Below, piece after piece: positions 39,004-53,926 of a stretch of DNA of 64,000 nucleotides. Made by a program: the position numbers and the translations under genes. Source of the stretch: Streptomonospora salina (lineage in GTDB: Bacteria > Actinomycetota > Actinomycetes > Streptosporangiales > Streptosporangiaceae); the NCBI RefSeq assembly GCF_014204715.1, contig NZ_JACHLY010000002.1:248001-312000 (forward strand), in the 5' to 3' direction. A model generated the notes under the pieces. That model was not told where the DNA came from and did no database searches. It saw only the letters and a program-made list of their open reading frames with translations. How positions within the stretch are numbered: the first letter of the stretch is position 1; each line of letters starts with the position of its first letter.

Positions 39004-40863
39004 ATGTCCGCCACGTCCGGGTCCGAGATCCCGCCGGGGCCGCCGCAGGAGGCCGCAGCGAGCGGCGGGGACGCCGCCGACCGGGCGCGCGCGGCGCTGG
39101 AGCGGATCGGTGCGCCGGCCGCACTGGCCGGGCCGCTGGTGGCGGCCCTGGGACCGGGCGCCGCAGCCGAGCTGTCCGCCGACCCGTGGCGGCTGCTGGC
39201 CGTCGGCGGGGTGACCCCCGAACAGGCCGACTACTGCGCCCGGCGCGCGCTGGGCGACGACGCCTCCCCCGACGACCCCCGCCGCGGCCGGGCGCTGGCG
39301 GCCCACCGGCTGCACCGTGCGGCGCGCGAGGGGCACACGGCGCTGGAGGAGCGGCGCCTGGCCTCCGAGCTGCGATCGGCGGGAGTGCGCTCGGTCGACG
39401 CCGCGCTCACCGCGGCGCTGGACGGCGGCGACGCCGTGCTCTTCGAGATGTTCGACGAACCCGACGAACCCGAAGACTTCGACGGCGACCCGGGAGAGAT
39501 GCCCGACCCCGACCGCTGGTATGCGCCGGCGCGCCTGGGCCGGGGCGAACAGGCCCTCGGCGAGGGCCTCAACCGGCTCAGCTCCGCCAGTGAGCCGATC
39601 ATGGACTCCGCTACGGCTTCCGAGACCGTCGAGGCCGTCGCCGAGCGCATGGGCGCCGCGGTCGATCCGCGCACCGCCGCGGCGCTGGTGACCGTCGCGC
39701 TGCGCGGGATCTGCGTACTCACGCACGGCGCCGGCGCCGGCACGGCGATCGCGCACACCGTCGCCTGCGCCGCCGCCGTCGCCGCCGACAGCGACACCGG
39801 GATGGCGCTAGCGGCCCCCACGGCCCAGGCCGCCGCGGAACTCGACGAGGCGCTCGCCGGACTCGGCGTCGACCCCGGCGTGCGGGCCGTACCGCTGGCC
39901 GCGCTGCTGGAGACCCGCGCGCCCGGTGTACGCGACCGCGGCGCCGGCAACCCGCTCGACGCCGGACTCGTCGTGGTCGCCGGCGCTATGTGGCTGGACG
40001 TCGAGCACGCCGCCGCCCTGGTCGGTGCCTGCGCCGACGGCACCCACCTGGTGCTGCTGGCCGACCCGGCGCAGGCGCCTTCGGCGGCGCCCGGCAGCGT
40101 CGTCGCAGACCTGCTGGCCTCCCGCACCGTGCACGTGGCCGCACTTCCGGAAGACGCCGATGCGGGCCCGCTCGCCCGCACTGCGGCCCGGGTCGCCGAC
40201 GGCGATCCCGAGGAGGTCGGCTCGCCCGGGCGCGAAGTGGTCTTCGTCCCCGCCGACTCCGCGTCGGCGGCCGCCCACCGCGCGGTGCAGTTGATCACCG
40301 ACTCGATCCCGCGCGCCCTGGAGATCCCACCCGAGCAGGTGCAGATCGTCACCGCCGTGCGCGGCGGCGAGGCGGGCGCCGACGCCCTGAACGCGGCGTG
40401 CAAGGAGCGCTTCAATCCCGGTCCGGGCGCCTACAGCGGCATGGACGCCGGCGACCGCGTGCTGCTGGTGGCCGACGGCCCGGGCTATGCCGCCGGCGAC
40501 GTCGGCTACCTGCGCGCCGATGCGGGCGGCGAAGGCGGGGGCGGCGCGACGGGCGGCGCCGACGCCGCGCTCGCGGTGGAGCTGCCCGGCGGGGAGCTGT
40601 GCCCGGTGGGCGACTCCGCGCACCTGCGGCCCGGGTGGGCCGTGACCGTGGCCGCGGCGCACGGTGGGCGCTGGCCCGCGGTGGTCGCGGTGTTCCCGCC
40701 CGAGACCCGGGTGTCGCGCCCTCAGGTCTACACGGCGCTGACGACGGCGCGGCGCCACCTGTCGGTGGTGCAGGCGGCCGGCCCGGCCCTGGCGCAGGGA
40801 GTGCGGGACAACGCCGCACTGGAGCGCACCACCCGCCTGGTCCAGGTCCTGCGCGAGGGCTGA
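39004..40863 (+). CDS. RecD2-like protein with eroded helicase motifs
   Basis: A 619-residue protein whose order follows RecD2 helicases: a helix-hairpin-helix region (about 60-130; DPWRLLAVGGVTPEQADYCA, RRGRALAAHRLHRAAREGHT), a first RecA-like domain and a C-terminal SH3/RecA part. Every catalytic motif is altered. The Walker A position reads THGAGAGTA (residues 240-248) instead of GGPGTGKT; the DEAS motif reads VVVAGAMW (323-330); the HKSQGSE position reads AAAHGGRWPAVV; and YTAxTRAR reads YTALTTARRHL (about 577-587). ATP hydrolysis is unlikely, so a structural or regulatory role, or decay under way, is inferred. The frame is intact over 1.86 kb with normal codon use. Confidence 0.8.
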   Translation: MSATSGSEIPPGPPQEAAASGGDAADRARAALERIGAPAALAGPLVAALGPGAAAELSADPWRLLAVGGVTPEQADYCARRALGDDASPDDPRRGRALAAHRLHRAAREGHTALEERRLASELRSAGVRSVDAALTAALDGGDAVLFEMFDEPDEPEDFDGDPGEMPDPDRWYAPARLGRGEQALGEGLNRLSSASEPIMDSATASETVEAVAERMGAAVDPRTAAALVTVALRGICVLTHGAGAGTAIAHTVACAAAVAADSDTGMALAAPTAQAAAELDEALAGLGVDPGVRAVPLAALLETRAPGVRDRGAGNPLDAGLVVVAGAMWLDVEHAAALVGACADGTHLVLLADPAQAPSAAPGSVVADLLASRTVHVAALPEDADAGPLARTAARVADGDPEEVGSPGREVVFVPADSASAAAHRAVQLITDSIPRALEIPPEQVQIVTAVRGGEAGADALNAACKERFNPGPGAYSGMDAGDRVLLVADGPGYAAGDVGYLRADAGGEGGGGATGGADAALAVELPGGELCPVGDSAHLRPGWAVTVAAAHGGRWPAVVAVFPPETRVSRPQVYTALTTARRHLSVVQAAGPALAQGVRDNAALERTTRLVQVLREG

Positions 40864-40872
40864 GCCTCCGGG

Positions 40873-40916
40873 CCGTCGCCGGCGGCGTCGCCCGCGGGAG
40901 ACGCCGCCGGCGACGG
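40873..40916. terminator. Bidirectional hairpin terminator
   Basis: A perfect 17-bp stem (40873-40889 with 40900-40916) with a 10-nt loop filling the 53-bp gap between convergent genes. Confidence 0.85.
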
Positions 40917-41678
40917 TCAGACCCGGTCGACGAATCCGCCGTCGACGACCAGATTGGTCCCGGTGACATAGGAGGCCGCGGGGCCGGCGAGGAACGCGAC
41001 GGCGCGGGCGACCTCCTCGGGGCGGCCGAGCCGGCCGACGGGGATGCGGTCGCGGACGGCGGCGTAGAAGTCGGGGTCGGATCCCCGGCGCCGCGCCCAA
41101 CCGCCGCCTTCGAACTCGATGGGGCCGGGCGAGACGGTGTTCACCCGGATCCCCCGCGCCGGCAGGGAGCGGCCCAGCGCGGCGGCATGCTGGTTGAGGG
41201 CGGCTTTGACCGCGCTGTAGGCCTTGGGGCCGGAGGGCGCGGTGGTGTGCAGCGCCGAGGTGCTGGAGATCAGCACGACGGATCCGCCGCGTTCGGACGC
41301 CTCCAGGTACGGGCAGGCGTCTTCGACCATGCGCACGAACGGCAGGACGTCGGTGGCGAAGCCGCGCTCCCACTGGTCGGCGGTGGCCGCGCTGCCGCCG
41401 GAGACGTTGGAGACCAGGACGTCGATGCCGCCCAGCCGCTCGGCGGAGGACTCCAGGAAGCCGCTCAGCGCCTCGGTGTCGGAGACGTCGAGCGCCTGCT
41501 CCACCACGGTGGGGGCGACCGCGCGCAGCTGCCGGGCGGCGCGCTCCAGCGGTTCGGCCGAGCGCGCGCAGATCGCCAGCGCGGCGCCCTCTTCTGCGAA
41601 GGTCTGGGCGATGGCCCGGCCGATCCCCCGGCTGGCGCCGGTGACGACGACGCGCGCGCCGTGCAGTCCCAGGTCCAT
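40917..41678 (-). CDS. SDR-family oxidoreductase
   Basis: A 253-residue classical short-chain dehydrogenase. NAD(P)-binding [27 protein letters not shown] in place of NNAG, catalytic Ser in VVLISSTSALH and YxxxK in YSAVKAALNQ, and the closing AASYVTGTNLVVDGGF are all present. ATG 41678 has GAGAGGGG upstream; an in-frame ATG at 41702 is possible. It follows the fabG-fabI pair on the same strand, but a hairpin at 41732 separates them, so it is probably not part of fatty-acid synthesis. Substrate unknown. Confidence 0.88.
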   Translation of the reverse strand: MDLGLHGARVVVTGASRGIGRAIAQTFAEEGAALAICARSAEPLERAARQLRAVAPTVVEQALDVSDTEALSGFLESSAERLGGIDVLVSNVSGGSAATADQWERGFATDVLPFVRMVEDACPYLEASERGGSVVLISSTSALHTTAPSGPKAYSAVKAALNQHAAALGRSLPARGIRVNTVSPGPIEFEGGGWARRRGSDPDFYAAVRDRIPVGRLGRPEEVARAVAFLAGPAASYVTGTNLVVDGGFVDRV

Positions 41679-41731
41679 GGTGGCGGTCCCCTCTCGTTGC
41701 ATGCGTGGCTGTCCCGACCCGCCGGACGCGA

Positions 41732-41769
41732 ACGCGGGCGCCCCCGTGCAGCTGGAGGGGCGCCCGCGT
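41732..41769 (-). terminator. Hairpin terminator after fabI
   Basis: A 13-bp perfect stem (41732-41744 with 41757-41769), 12-nt loop, 25 bp past the fabI stop. Confidence 0.75.
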
Positions 41770-41793
41770 CCGCGTGGTTCGGCGAAGGGAAGT

Positions 41794-42558
41794 CTACGCG
41801 CCGGTGGAGTGGAATCCCCCGTCGACGTGCACGGTTTCGCCGGTCGTGGCGGGAAACCAGTCCGACAGCAGCGCGACGACGGCGCGCGCGGCCGGCTCGG
41901 GGTCGGAGGTGTCCCAGCCCAGGGGCGCGCGCTGGGGCCAGGCGTCGGCCAGTTCGTCGAAGCCGGGGATGCTGCGCGCGGCCATGGTGCGCAGCGGACC
42001 GGCGGAGACGAGGTTGACGCGGATGTCCTGGTCGCCGAGGTAGCGGGCGAGGTAGCGGGCCGTGGAGGCCAGCCCGGCCTTGGCCACGCCCATCCAGTCG
42101 TAGACGGGGTAGGTGACGGCGTTGTCGAAGTCCATGGCGACGACGGATCCGCCGTCCTTCATCAGCGGCAGCAGCGCCGTCGTCAGCGACTTCAGCGAAA
42201 AGGTGGAGGTGTGCATCGCGGTGGCGACGTCCTGCCAGGAGGTGTTGAGGAAGTTCCCGCCCAGCGCCTCCGCCGGTGTGAAGCCGATGGAGTGCACGAT
42301 GCCGTCGATGCCGTCGACGTGCTCGCCGACGCGTTCGGCGAGGCTGGCGAGGTGGTCGTCGTCGGTGACGTCGAGCTCCAGCACCGGCGGCGCCTCGGGC
42401 AGGCGCTGGGTGATCCGCTCCACCAGGGAGAGCCGGCCGTAGCCGGTGAGGACGACGGTGGCCCCCTGCTCCTGGCACATGCGGGCGACGTGGAAGGCGA
42501 TCGAGCTGTCGGTGATCACCCCGGTGACGAGGATGCGCTTGCCCTCGAGGATTCCCAT
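41794..42558 (-). CDS. fabI: Enoyl-[acyl-carrier-protein] reductase (NADH)
   Basis: A 254-residue FabI/InhA enzyme catalysing the last reduction of each fatty-acid elongation cycle. FabI-type features: MGILEGKRILVTGVITDSSI (glycine-rich nucleotide site of atypical SDRs), GIVHSIGFTPAEAL, the active-site Tyr and Lys in YPVYDWMGVAKAGL (Y-x6-K), and VNLVSAGPLRTMAA. It ends TTGETVHVDGGFHSTGA. It lies 82 bp downstream of fabG, the arrangement of mabA-inhA in mycobacteria. It is the likely target of triclosan-like inhibitors in this organism (family knowledge). Confidence 0.95.
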   Translation of the reverse strand: MGILEGKRILVTGVITDSSIAFHVARMCQEQGATVVLTGYGRLSLVERITQRLPEAPPVLELDVTDDDHLASLAERVGEHVDGIDGIVHSIGFTPAEALGGNFLNTSWQDVATAMHTSTFSLKSLTTALLPLMKDGGSVVAMDFDNAVTYPVYDWMGVAKAGLASTARYLARYLGDQDIRVNLVSAGPLRTMAARSIPGFDELADAWPQRAPLGWDTSDPEPAARAVVALLSDWFPATTGETVHVDGGFHSTGA

Positions 42559-42640
42559 GGAATGTGCCGTCCTGTTCTTGGTTCGTCGGTAATGAAGCGA
42601 GGGCGCCTTCGCGGGGGGCGCGGGCGATGGCGCCGCGGTG

Positions 42641-45716
<3,076 letters not shown>

Positions 45717-45820
45717 GCGTTCTCCCACGCTCTGCATTCGGGCCGCTCGGCACGAGACCCCTGCGCACCGGCGGGGAGCCGCGGGTCGGCGGCCTGCTGT
45801 CGCCTCAACCGGGAATCAAC

Positions 45821-45838
45821 ATACCATCTGGTCGGTAT
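45821..45838. promoter_or_regulatory. Candidate TetR-type operator
   Basis: ATACCATCTGGTCGGTAT is an 18-bp imperfect palindrome (ATACC...GGTAT) of the ACCnACCnnnnGGT type bound by many actinobacterial TetR repressors. It lies about 105 bp upstream of the phosphotransferase start. Confidence 0.42.
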
Positions 45839-45888
45839 CCAGGCGGAGCGTGCCCCGGACGGCGCCCTGCGCGGGCGGCCGGAGGGTT

Positions 45889-46240
45889 TCAGGCCCCGGG
45901 GCCGCGCGAGATCAGCACCGAGCAGTGCGCCCGGCGCGCCACCGGTTCGCTGACCACGCTGGGCCGCAGATCGCGGAACGCGCCCGTCCTGCACGACCCG
46001 ACGCATATCAGGTCGTACCGGATCGAGCGCTCGATCAGGGTACGCACGGGGGTGGCGCCGGTGAAAACGCCCCGGTTCACCTCGATGTCGCCGGTGTCCA
46101 GGTCCAGGCACCCGGCCCGTCCTCCAGCGCCGCCCGGGCCTGCCGCTCTGCGGCGGAGGAATCGCGCCGGTCGCGCCCCTTCTCGGGGAAACCGGGGAAG
46201 GCGGCGACCGGCGCGGACTCCCGATAGACGGAGATAGCAG
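45889..46240 (-). pseudogene. Universal stress protein remnant, frameshifted and N-terminally truncated
   Basis: Two minus-strand frames together resemble the last two thirds of a universal stress protein. From about 46240 to 46128 one frame reads AISVYRESAPVAAFPGFPEK...AERQARAALEDG; then a second frame continues LDLDTGDIEVNRGVF, TLIERSIRYDLICVGSCRTG (the family's ATP-site end) and ARRAHCSVLISRGPGA to the TGA at 45889. Both parts have high-GC third positions. The N-terminal strand with VGVDGS is missing. One frameshift near 46105-46128 plus the truncation indicate decay. It lies between dnaE and the phosphotransferase gene. Confidence 0.6.
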
Positions 46241-46318
46241 CGTGCCGTGCCCCCGAAGGAGGACGGGCGGGCGGGCCGAGCCGTCCGCCCCGCTTCGGCG
46301 GTCGCGGCACAACGGTGC

Positions 46319-49873
<3,555 letters not shown>

Positions 49874-50047
49874 GGTGGTTCGAACCTCTTAGCGATGACA
49901 GGACTGGGCGGTTCACGTGCCACCTGAGACTAGTCCCGTCACACCCGCGGCCACCACAGGAAAACCCCGCCTGTGGACACGCGGCCGGCTTCGGGCGCCG
50001 CGCCGACCGGGCGGGGTTCCGCCCGGCGCGGTCAGCCGGCGGCGCGG

Positions 50048-50692
50048 TCAGCCGGCGGCGGGGGCCGGGCGCAGCGCGTCGAGGAGGAGGCGGGCGTAGT
50101 ACGCGCCGATCTCCTGGGGACTCAGCGCACCCTCGGGGTGGTACCAGGTGCTGAGGTGGTGCACGCTGCCGAAGTAGAAGTCGACGACGATGTCGGCGGG
50201 GACCCGGTCGGTGAAGACGCCCTGCCCTTGGCCCTCGGTGACCAGCGACCGGAACAGCTCGTGGTAGCGGCGGCGCTCGTCGCGCACCTCGCGCTGCTTC
50301 TCCGGGCGCAGCATGTGCAGCGACCGGAAGGAGATCGTCGCGTCGTCGAGGTTCTCGATGGTGCTGACCACCACGTCGGCGGCGGCGCGCTCGACGCGCT
50401 CGGCCACCGGCAGCTCCCGGCGGGCGATATCGGCCAACCGCGACATCTGCAGGCGCAGCACCCGGGTGTAGATCTCGGCGAGCAGGTCGTCCTTGGAGTC
50501 GAAGTAGTGGTACATCGCCCCCTTGGTGACCTCGGCCGCGTCGACGATCTCCTGTACCGAGGTGCGGTCGAAGCCCTTCTCGGCGAACATGCGGGTCGCC
50601 ACGGCGAGCAGCCGCCGCGGGACCGAGGACTCGGCGGAATCAGCGGGGGCCACGTCCGACGTCCCCGTACCCCCGTGGGTGCGAACGGCCAC
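50048..50692 (-). CDS. TetR-family transcriptional regulator
   Basis: A 214-residue repressor. The helix-turn-helix (about residues 20-65) reads RRLLAVATRMFAEKGFDRTS, VQEIVDAAEVTKGAMYHYFD; the C-terminal ligand domain includes ISFRSLHMLRPEKQREVRDE and ADIVVDFYFGSVHHLSTWYH, resembling regulators of lipid or acyl-CoA metabolism such as the KstR2 group (likeness by eye). GTG 50692 follows GAGAGG at 7 nt. The nearest suitable operator is the palindrome at 45821, 4.2 kb away; linkage is speculative. Confidence 0.86.
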   Translation of the reverse strand: MAVRTHGGTGTSDVAPADSAESSVPRRLLAVATRMFAEKGFDRTSVQEIVDAAEVTKGAMYHYFDSKDDLLAEIYTRVLRLQMSRLADIARRELPVAERVERAAADVVVSTIENLDDATISFRSLHMLRPEKQREVRDERRRYHELFRSLVTEGQGQGVFTDRVPADIVVDFYFGSVHHLSTWYHPEGALSPQEIGAYYARLLLDALRPAPAAG

Positions 50693-50851
50693 GGCACGAC
50701 CTCTCTTACGACAGCGGAAACCTTGCTTGCGCTTGCGCCCGCGGTTCCCGCTGGGCCTGCGGGCGGGCTCCACCACACAATAGACGCCCCCGGGGCGGCG
50801 GCGCGGATCCGGACCCGGTACCGGCCGCGGCGGCGCGGTGCCGGGCCGGGC

Positions 50852-51499
50852 TCAGGCCCACCCGGCGTCGTGGGCGAGGATGGCCGCCTGCACCCGGTTT
50901 CCCATGCCGAGTTTGGCCAGGATGCTGCTGACGTGGGCTTTGACCGTCGCCTCGCGCATGCCGAGGCTGCGGCCCGCCTCGGCGTTGGACATGCCGCCGG
51001 CGACGGCGACGAGCACGTCGCGCTCGCGGTCGCTGAGCACCTGAAGCCTGCGGGCGGCCTCGGCGGCGGTGTCCGACGCCGAGACCGTGAAGCGCTCCAG
51101 CATGCGCTTGGTGATGCTGGGCGCCAGCATCGCGTTGCCCTCCTCGACGGTGCGCACCGCGCCGACGAGGTCGCGCGGCGGGGTGTCTTTGAGCAGGAAT
51201 CCCACCGCTCCGGCGCGCAGCGCGCGGTGGACGTACTCGTCCAGGTCGAAGGTCGTCAGCAGCACCACCTTGGGCGGGCGCGGCAGCTGCGCCACGGACG
51301 CCGCGGCGGTCAGCCCGTCGGCCCCGGGCATGCGGATGTCCAGCAGGACCACGTCGGGTTCCAGGCGTGCGGCCAGCTCCACGCCCGCGTCGCCGTCTTC
51401 GGCCTCGCCGACGACGTCGACGTCCTCGGCGCTGTCGAGGATCATCCGCAGACCCGACCGCACGAGCTGCTCGTCGTCGACCAGGATCGTGCGGATCAC
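50852..51499 (-). CDS. NarL/LuxR-type response regulator
   Basis: A 215-residue two-component regulator. Receiver: TILVDDEQLVRSGLRMILDS, phospho-Asp in PDVVLLDIRMPGADG, Thr in VVLLTTFDLDEYVHRALRAG and Lys in GFLLKDTPPRDL. LuxR helix-turn-helix: LSDRERDVLVAVAGGMSNAE and REATVKAHVSSILAKLGMGN. GTG 51499 overlaps the kinase stop as GTGA. The divergent ABC exporter behind three short palindromes is its likely target (inference). Related to LiaR/DesR-like regulators that answer envelope stress. Confidence 0.93.
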   Translation of the reverse strand: MIRTILVDDEQLVRSGLRMILDSAEDVDVVGEAEDGDAGVELAARLEPDVVLLDIRMPGADGLTAAASVAQLPRPPKVVLLTTFDLDEYVHRALRAGAVGFLLKDTPPRDLVGAVRTVEEGNAMLAPSITKRMLERFTVSASDTAAEAARRLQVLSDRERDVLVAVAGGMSNAEAGRSLGMREATVKAHVSSILAKLGMGNRVQAAILAHDAGWA

Positions 51500-52785
51500 T
51501 GCCCGGCCCCCCGCCCCTCGCCGAGCCCGTCCGGGGTCAGCGGCAGCACGGCGGTGACCCGCCACCCGCCGTCCAGCCGCGGCCCGGTGCGCAGGCTGCC
51601 TCCGGCCAGGTTGACCCGTTCGCGCAGTCCCGCCAGCCCGTACCCGCTACTGGGCGGAGGTGCGGCGGCCGCGGCGGGCGAGGGGGAGTTCTCCACGGTG
51701 ATCTCCAGCGTGTCGGGGCGATGGTCCAGGTGCACCCGCACATCGGCGTCGGGCGCGTGCTTGGCCGCGTTGGTCAGCGCCTCCTGGACGATGCGGTAGG
51801 CGGTGCGTTCGGTCTGCGCCGACAACGTGACCGGGGTCCCGGTCGCGCTCTCCCGGACCGGCATCCCGGCCGAACGCCACTCGCCGACGAGCCGGAACAG
51901 GTCGGACAGCACCGGCTGGGGCGCGGTCGGCGCGCTCGACTCGGGGTTGTCGCGCAGCACACCGAGGATCTCACGCAACTCGGCCAGCGCGTCGCGGCCG
52001 GTGTTGCGGATCAGGGCGGCGCTCTCGGCGGTGCGCCCGTCGGGCGCGGAGACCTCCAGACCGCCCGCGTGCAGCACCATCAGACTGACCCGGTGGGCGA
52101 CGACGTCGTGCATCTCCCGGGCGATGCGGGTGCGCTCGGCGGAGATCGCCTGGTCGGCCAGCAGGTGCTGCTCGCGCTCCAGGCGTTCGGCACGCTCGCG
52201 CAGGTTGGCGATGAGTACGCGGCGGGTGCCGATCCACAGGCCCACGGCCAGCGGCAGGCCGTAGAACATGATGAGCATGGTGGAGGCCGCCGGTGCGGTC
52301 ATGGGTCCGCCGACCGTGTAGACGGCCAGGGTGCACAGCGTCAGCCATGCGGACCACAGGCCCAGCCGCCGCCGGTCGTCGTACCAGGCCGCGTAGGTGA
52401 ACATGGCCAGGGCGGCCATACCGATGTCGCCGTAACACAGCAGCGTGACCGTCGCCGCCCCGAACATGAGCCGGGGCCGCGTGCGGCGGAAGAGCACGAC
52501 GGTCGAGACCGCCGCGCCAAGCGTCAGCGCACCCCACCCGGCATGGAGGCCCAGGAAGACGCCCGCTGCGTCGCCGATCAGAGCGGCGACGGCGGACACC
52601 GCCATGGCGGGCAGGCCGAGCAGACCGTGCGGGTCGCCCACCAGCATGAGGGCGGTCCAGGGCAGGAAGGCCACGGCCAGCAGCCAATCGGCGATGCGGT
52701 GCCTGCGCGCCCACCAGCGGGCCCACCGCGGCTGCTGCCGCTGGGCGCTCGCACCCCCCGGTAGTGTCACCCCGTCCTGTGCCAT
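51496..52785 (-). CDS. Sensor histidine kinase (HisKA_3, NarL partner)
   Basis: A 429-residue kinase. Residues about 25-175 contain five or six membrane segments with short loops (ADWLLAVAFLPWTALMLVGD, LGLPAMAVSAVAALIGDAAG), suggesting sensing in the membrane. Phosphoacceptor box: ERTRIAREMHDVVAHRVSLM, histidine in EMHD; ATPase: IVQEALTNAAKHAPDADVRV and SGYGLAGLRERVNLAGGSL. ATG 52785 is preceded by TAGACT at 8 nt, so the mRNA may be leaderless. It forms one transcript with the response regulator and diverges from the ABC exporter. Confidence 0.92.
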   Translation of the reverse strand: MAQDGVTLPGGASAQRQQPRWARWWARRHRIADWLLAVAFLPWTALMLVGDPHGLLGLPAMAVSAVAALIGDAAGVFLGLHAGWGALTLGAAVSTVVLFRRTRPRLMFGAATVTLLCYGDIGMAALAMFTYAAWYDDRRRLGLWSAWLTLCTLAVYTVGGPMTAPAASTMLIMFYGLPLAVGLWIGTRRVLIANLRERAERLEREQHLLADQAISAERTRIAREMHDVVAHRVSLMVLHAGGLEVSAPDGRTAESAALIRNTGRDALAELREILGVLRDNPESSAPTAPQPVLSDLFRLVGEWRSAGMPVRESATGTPVTLSAQTERTAYRIVQEALTNAAKHAPDADVRVHLDHRPDTLEITVENSPSPAAAAAPPPSSGYGLAGLRERVNLAGGSLRTGPRLDGGWRVTAVLPLTPDGLGEGRGAGQ

Positions 52786-52793
52786 GGTCGGCC

Positions 52794-52799
52794 AGTCTA
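52794..52799 (-). promoter_or_regulatory. -10 box (TAGACT) of the kinase-regulator operon
   Basis: TAGACT on the minus strand lies 8 nt before ATG 52785 with no ribosome binding site. Confidence 0.48.
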
Positions 52800-52850
52800 T
52801 GCCGCGCGAAGCCTCCGCACTCCGGGCGACCTGCGACACCGCCCTGCCCC

Positions 52851-53001
52851 GACGAAAGTCGGACCGGATGCGACCGCCCCGGTCAGCGCCGCCGCCCCGG
52901 CGCTTGCCGCCCCGGCGGCGGGCGGCACCGTCCCCGGACCGGTCCGACCGAAGTCGGTGCCGACCGGGATCGATGTGCGGGGGTCCGCGGCGGAAAGTCG
53001 C
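52851..53001. promoter_or_regulatory. Three GAAAGTC-type palindromes in the kinase/exporter divergent region
   Basis: GACGAAAGTC (52851-52860), ACCGAAGTCGGT (52947-52958, perfect) and GCGGAAAGTCGC (52990-53001) share the core CGAAxGTCG in a 361-bp gap that otherwise holds no gene. They are candidate binding sites for the adjacent NarL-type regulator. TAGCGT at 53060 could be the exporter -10 box. Confidence 0.5.
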
Positions 53002-53146
53002 CCGTTCCCGCCGGTGCATCTGGGACCTGCGGTGGAGGGATCGCGGTCCGCGGCGGCTGTAGCGTCGTCGTGGGCGGCGCCGCGGAGGCTTTCCCGGCGC
53101 CGCGCCGCCATGCACAGCCCCCGAATCTGATCCGGAGAAGCACGAC

Positions 53147-53920
53147 GTGAGCCAGAGCGCGGCCGAGACCGCCCCCGCATCCGACCCGACCGACGCCCCT
53201 CCCGTGGTCGACGCCCGCGACCTCGTCAAAGTCTACGGACGCGCCGACTCGGCGGTCCACGCCTTGGACGGCGTCAGCGTCTCCTTCGACCGCGGCGCGT
53301 TCACCGCGATCATGGGGCCTTCGGGCTCCGGCAAGTCCACCCTCATGCACTGCCTGGCCGGCCTCGACACCGTGACGTCGGGAACGGTGCACCTGGGCCG
53401 AACCGAGCTCACGCGGCTACGCGACAAGCAGCTCACGCTGCTGCGCCGCGACCGCATCGGGTTCATCTTCCAGTCGTTCAACCTGCTGCCGATGCTGACC
53501 GCCGAGCAGAACATCCTGCTTCCCGGCCGCATCGCCAAGCGCAAGCACGATCCGGCCCGATTCAAGCGCATCGTCGACGTCGTGGGGCTGGGCGACCGGC
53601 TCAGCCACCTGCCCTCGGCGCTGTCGGGCGGCCAGCAGCAGCGGGTCGCGGTGGCCCGGGCGCTGCTGGGCGATCCCGAGGTCGTCTACGCCGACGAGCC
53701 CACCGGCAACCTCGACTCCCGTTCCGGGGCGGAAGTGCTGGGCTTCCTGCGCGACTCCGCGCGCGATCTGGGCCAGACGGTCATCATGGTCACCCACGAC
53801 CCGGTCGCCGCCGCCTACGCCGACCGGGTCGTGTTCCTGCGCGACGGGCGGCTGGTGGACGAGGTCCACGAACCCACCTCCGAGACCGTGCTCGACCACC
53901 TGGTGAAGTTGGAGTCCTGA
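53147..53920 (+). CDS. ABC transporter ATPase (MacB/LolD type)
   Basis: A 257-residue ATPase of the lipoprotein/antimicrobial-peptide exporter group. Walker A IMGPSGSGKSTLMHCLAG, Q-loop FIFQSFNLLPMLTAEQNI, signature LSGGQQQRVAVARALL, Walker B VVYADEPTGNLDSRSGAEVL and switch IMVTHDPVAAAYAD are all intact. GTG 53147 follows GGAG at about 9 nt. The FtsX-like permease starts 6 bp after its stop. Systems of this type export or resist cell-envelope-active peptides; control by the divergent two-component system is inferred. Confidence 0.94.
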   Translation: MSQSAAETAPASDPTDAPPVVDARDLVKVYGRADSAVHALDGVSVSFDRGAFTAIMGPSGSGKSTLMHCLAGLDTVTSGTVHLGRTELTRLRDKQLTLLRRDRIGFIFQSFNLLPMLTAEQNILLPGRIAKRKHDPARFKRIVDVVGLGDRLSHLPSALSGGQQQRVAVARALLGDPEVVYADEPTGNLDSRSGAEVLGFLRDSARDLGQTVIMVTHDPVAAAYADRVVFLRDGRLVDEVHEPTSETVLDHLVKLES

Positions 53921-53926
53921 GCCGCC

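Noticed and set aside
45889-46080. 63-residue universal stress protein as an independent gene
   Set aside because: No ribosome site at its GTG and the upstream frame continues the same fold after a frameshift, so it is better read as a pseudogene.
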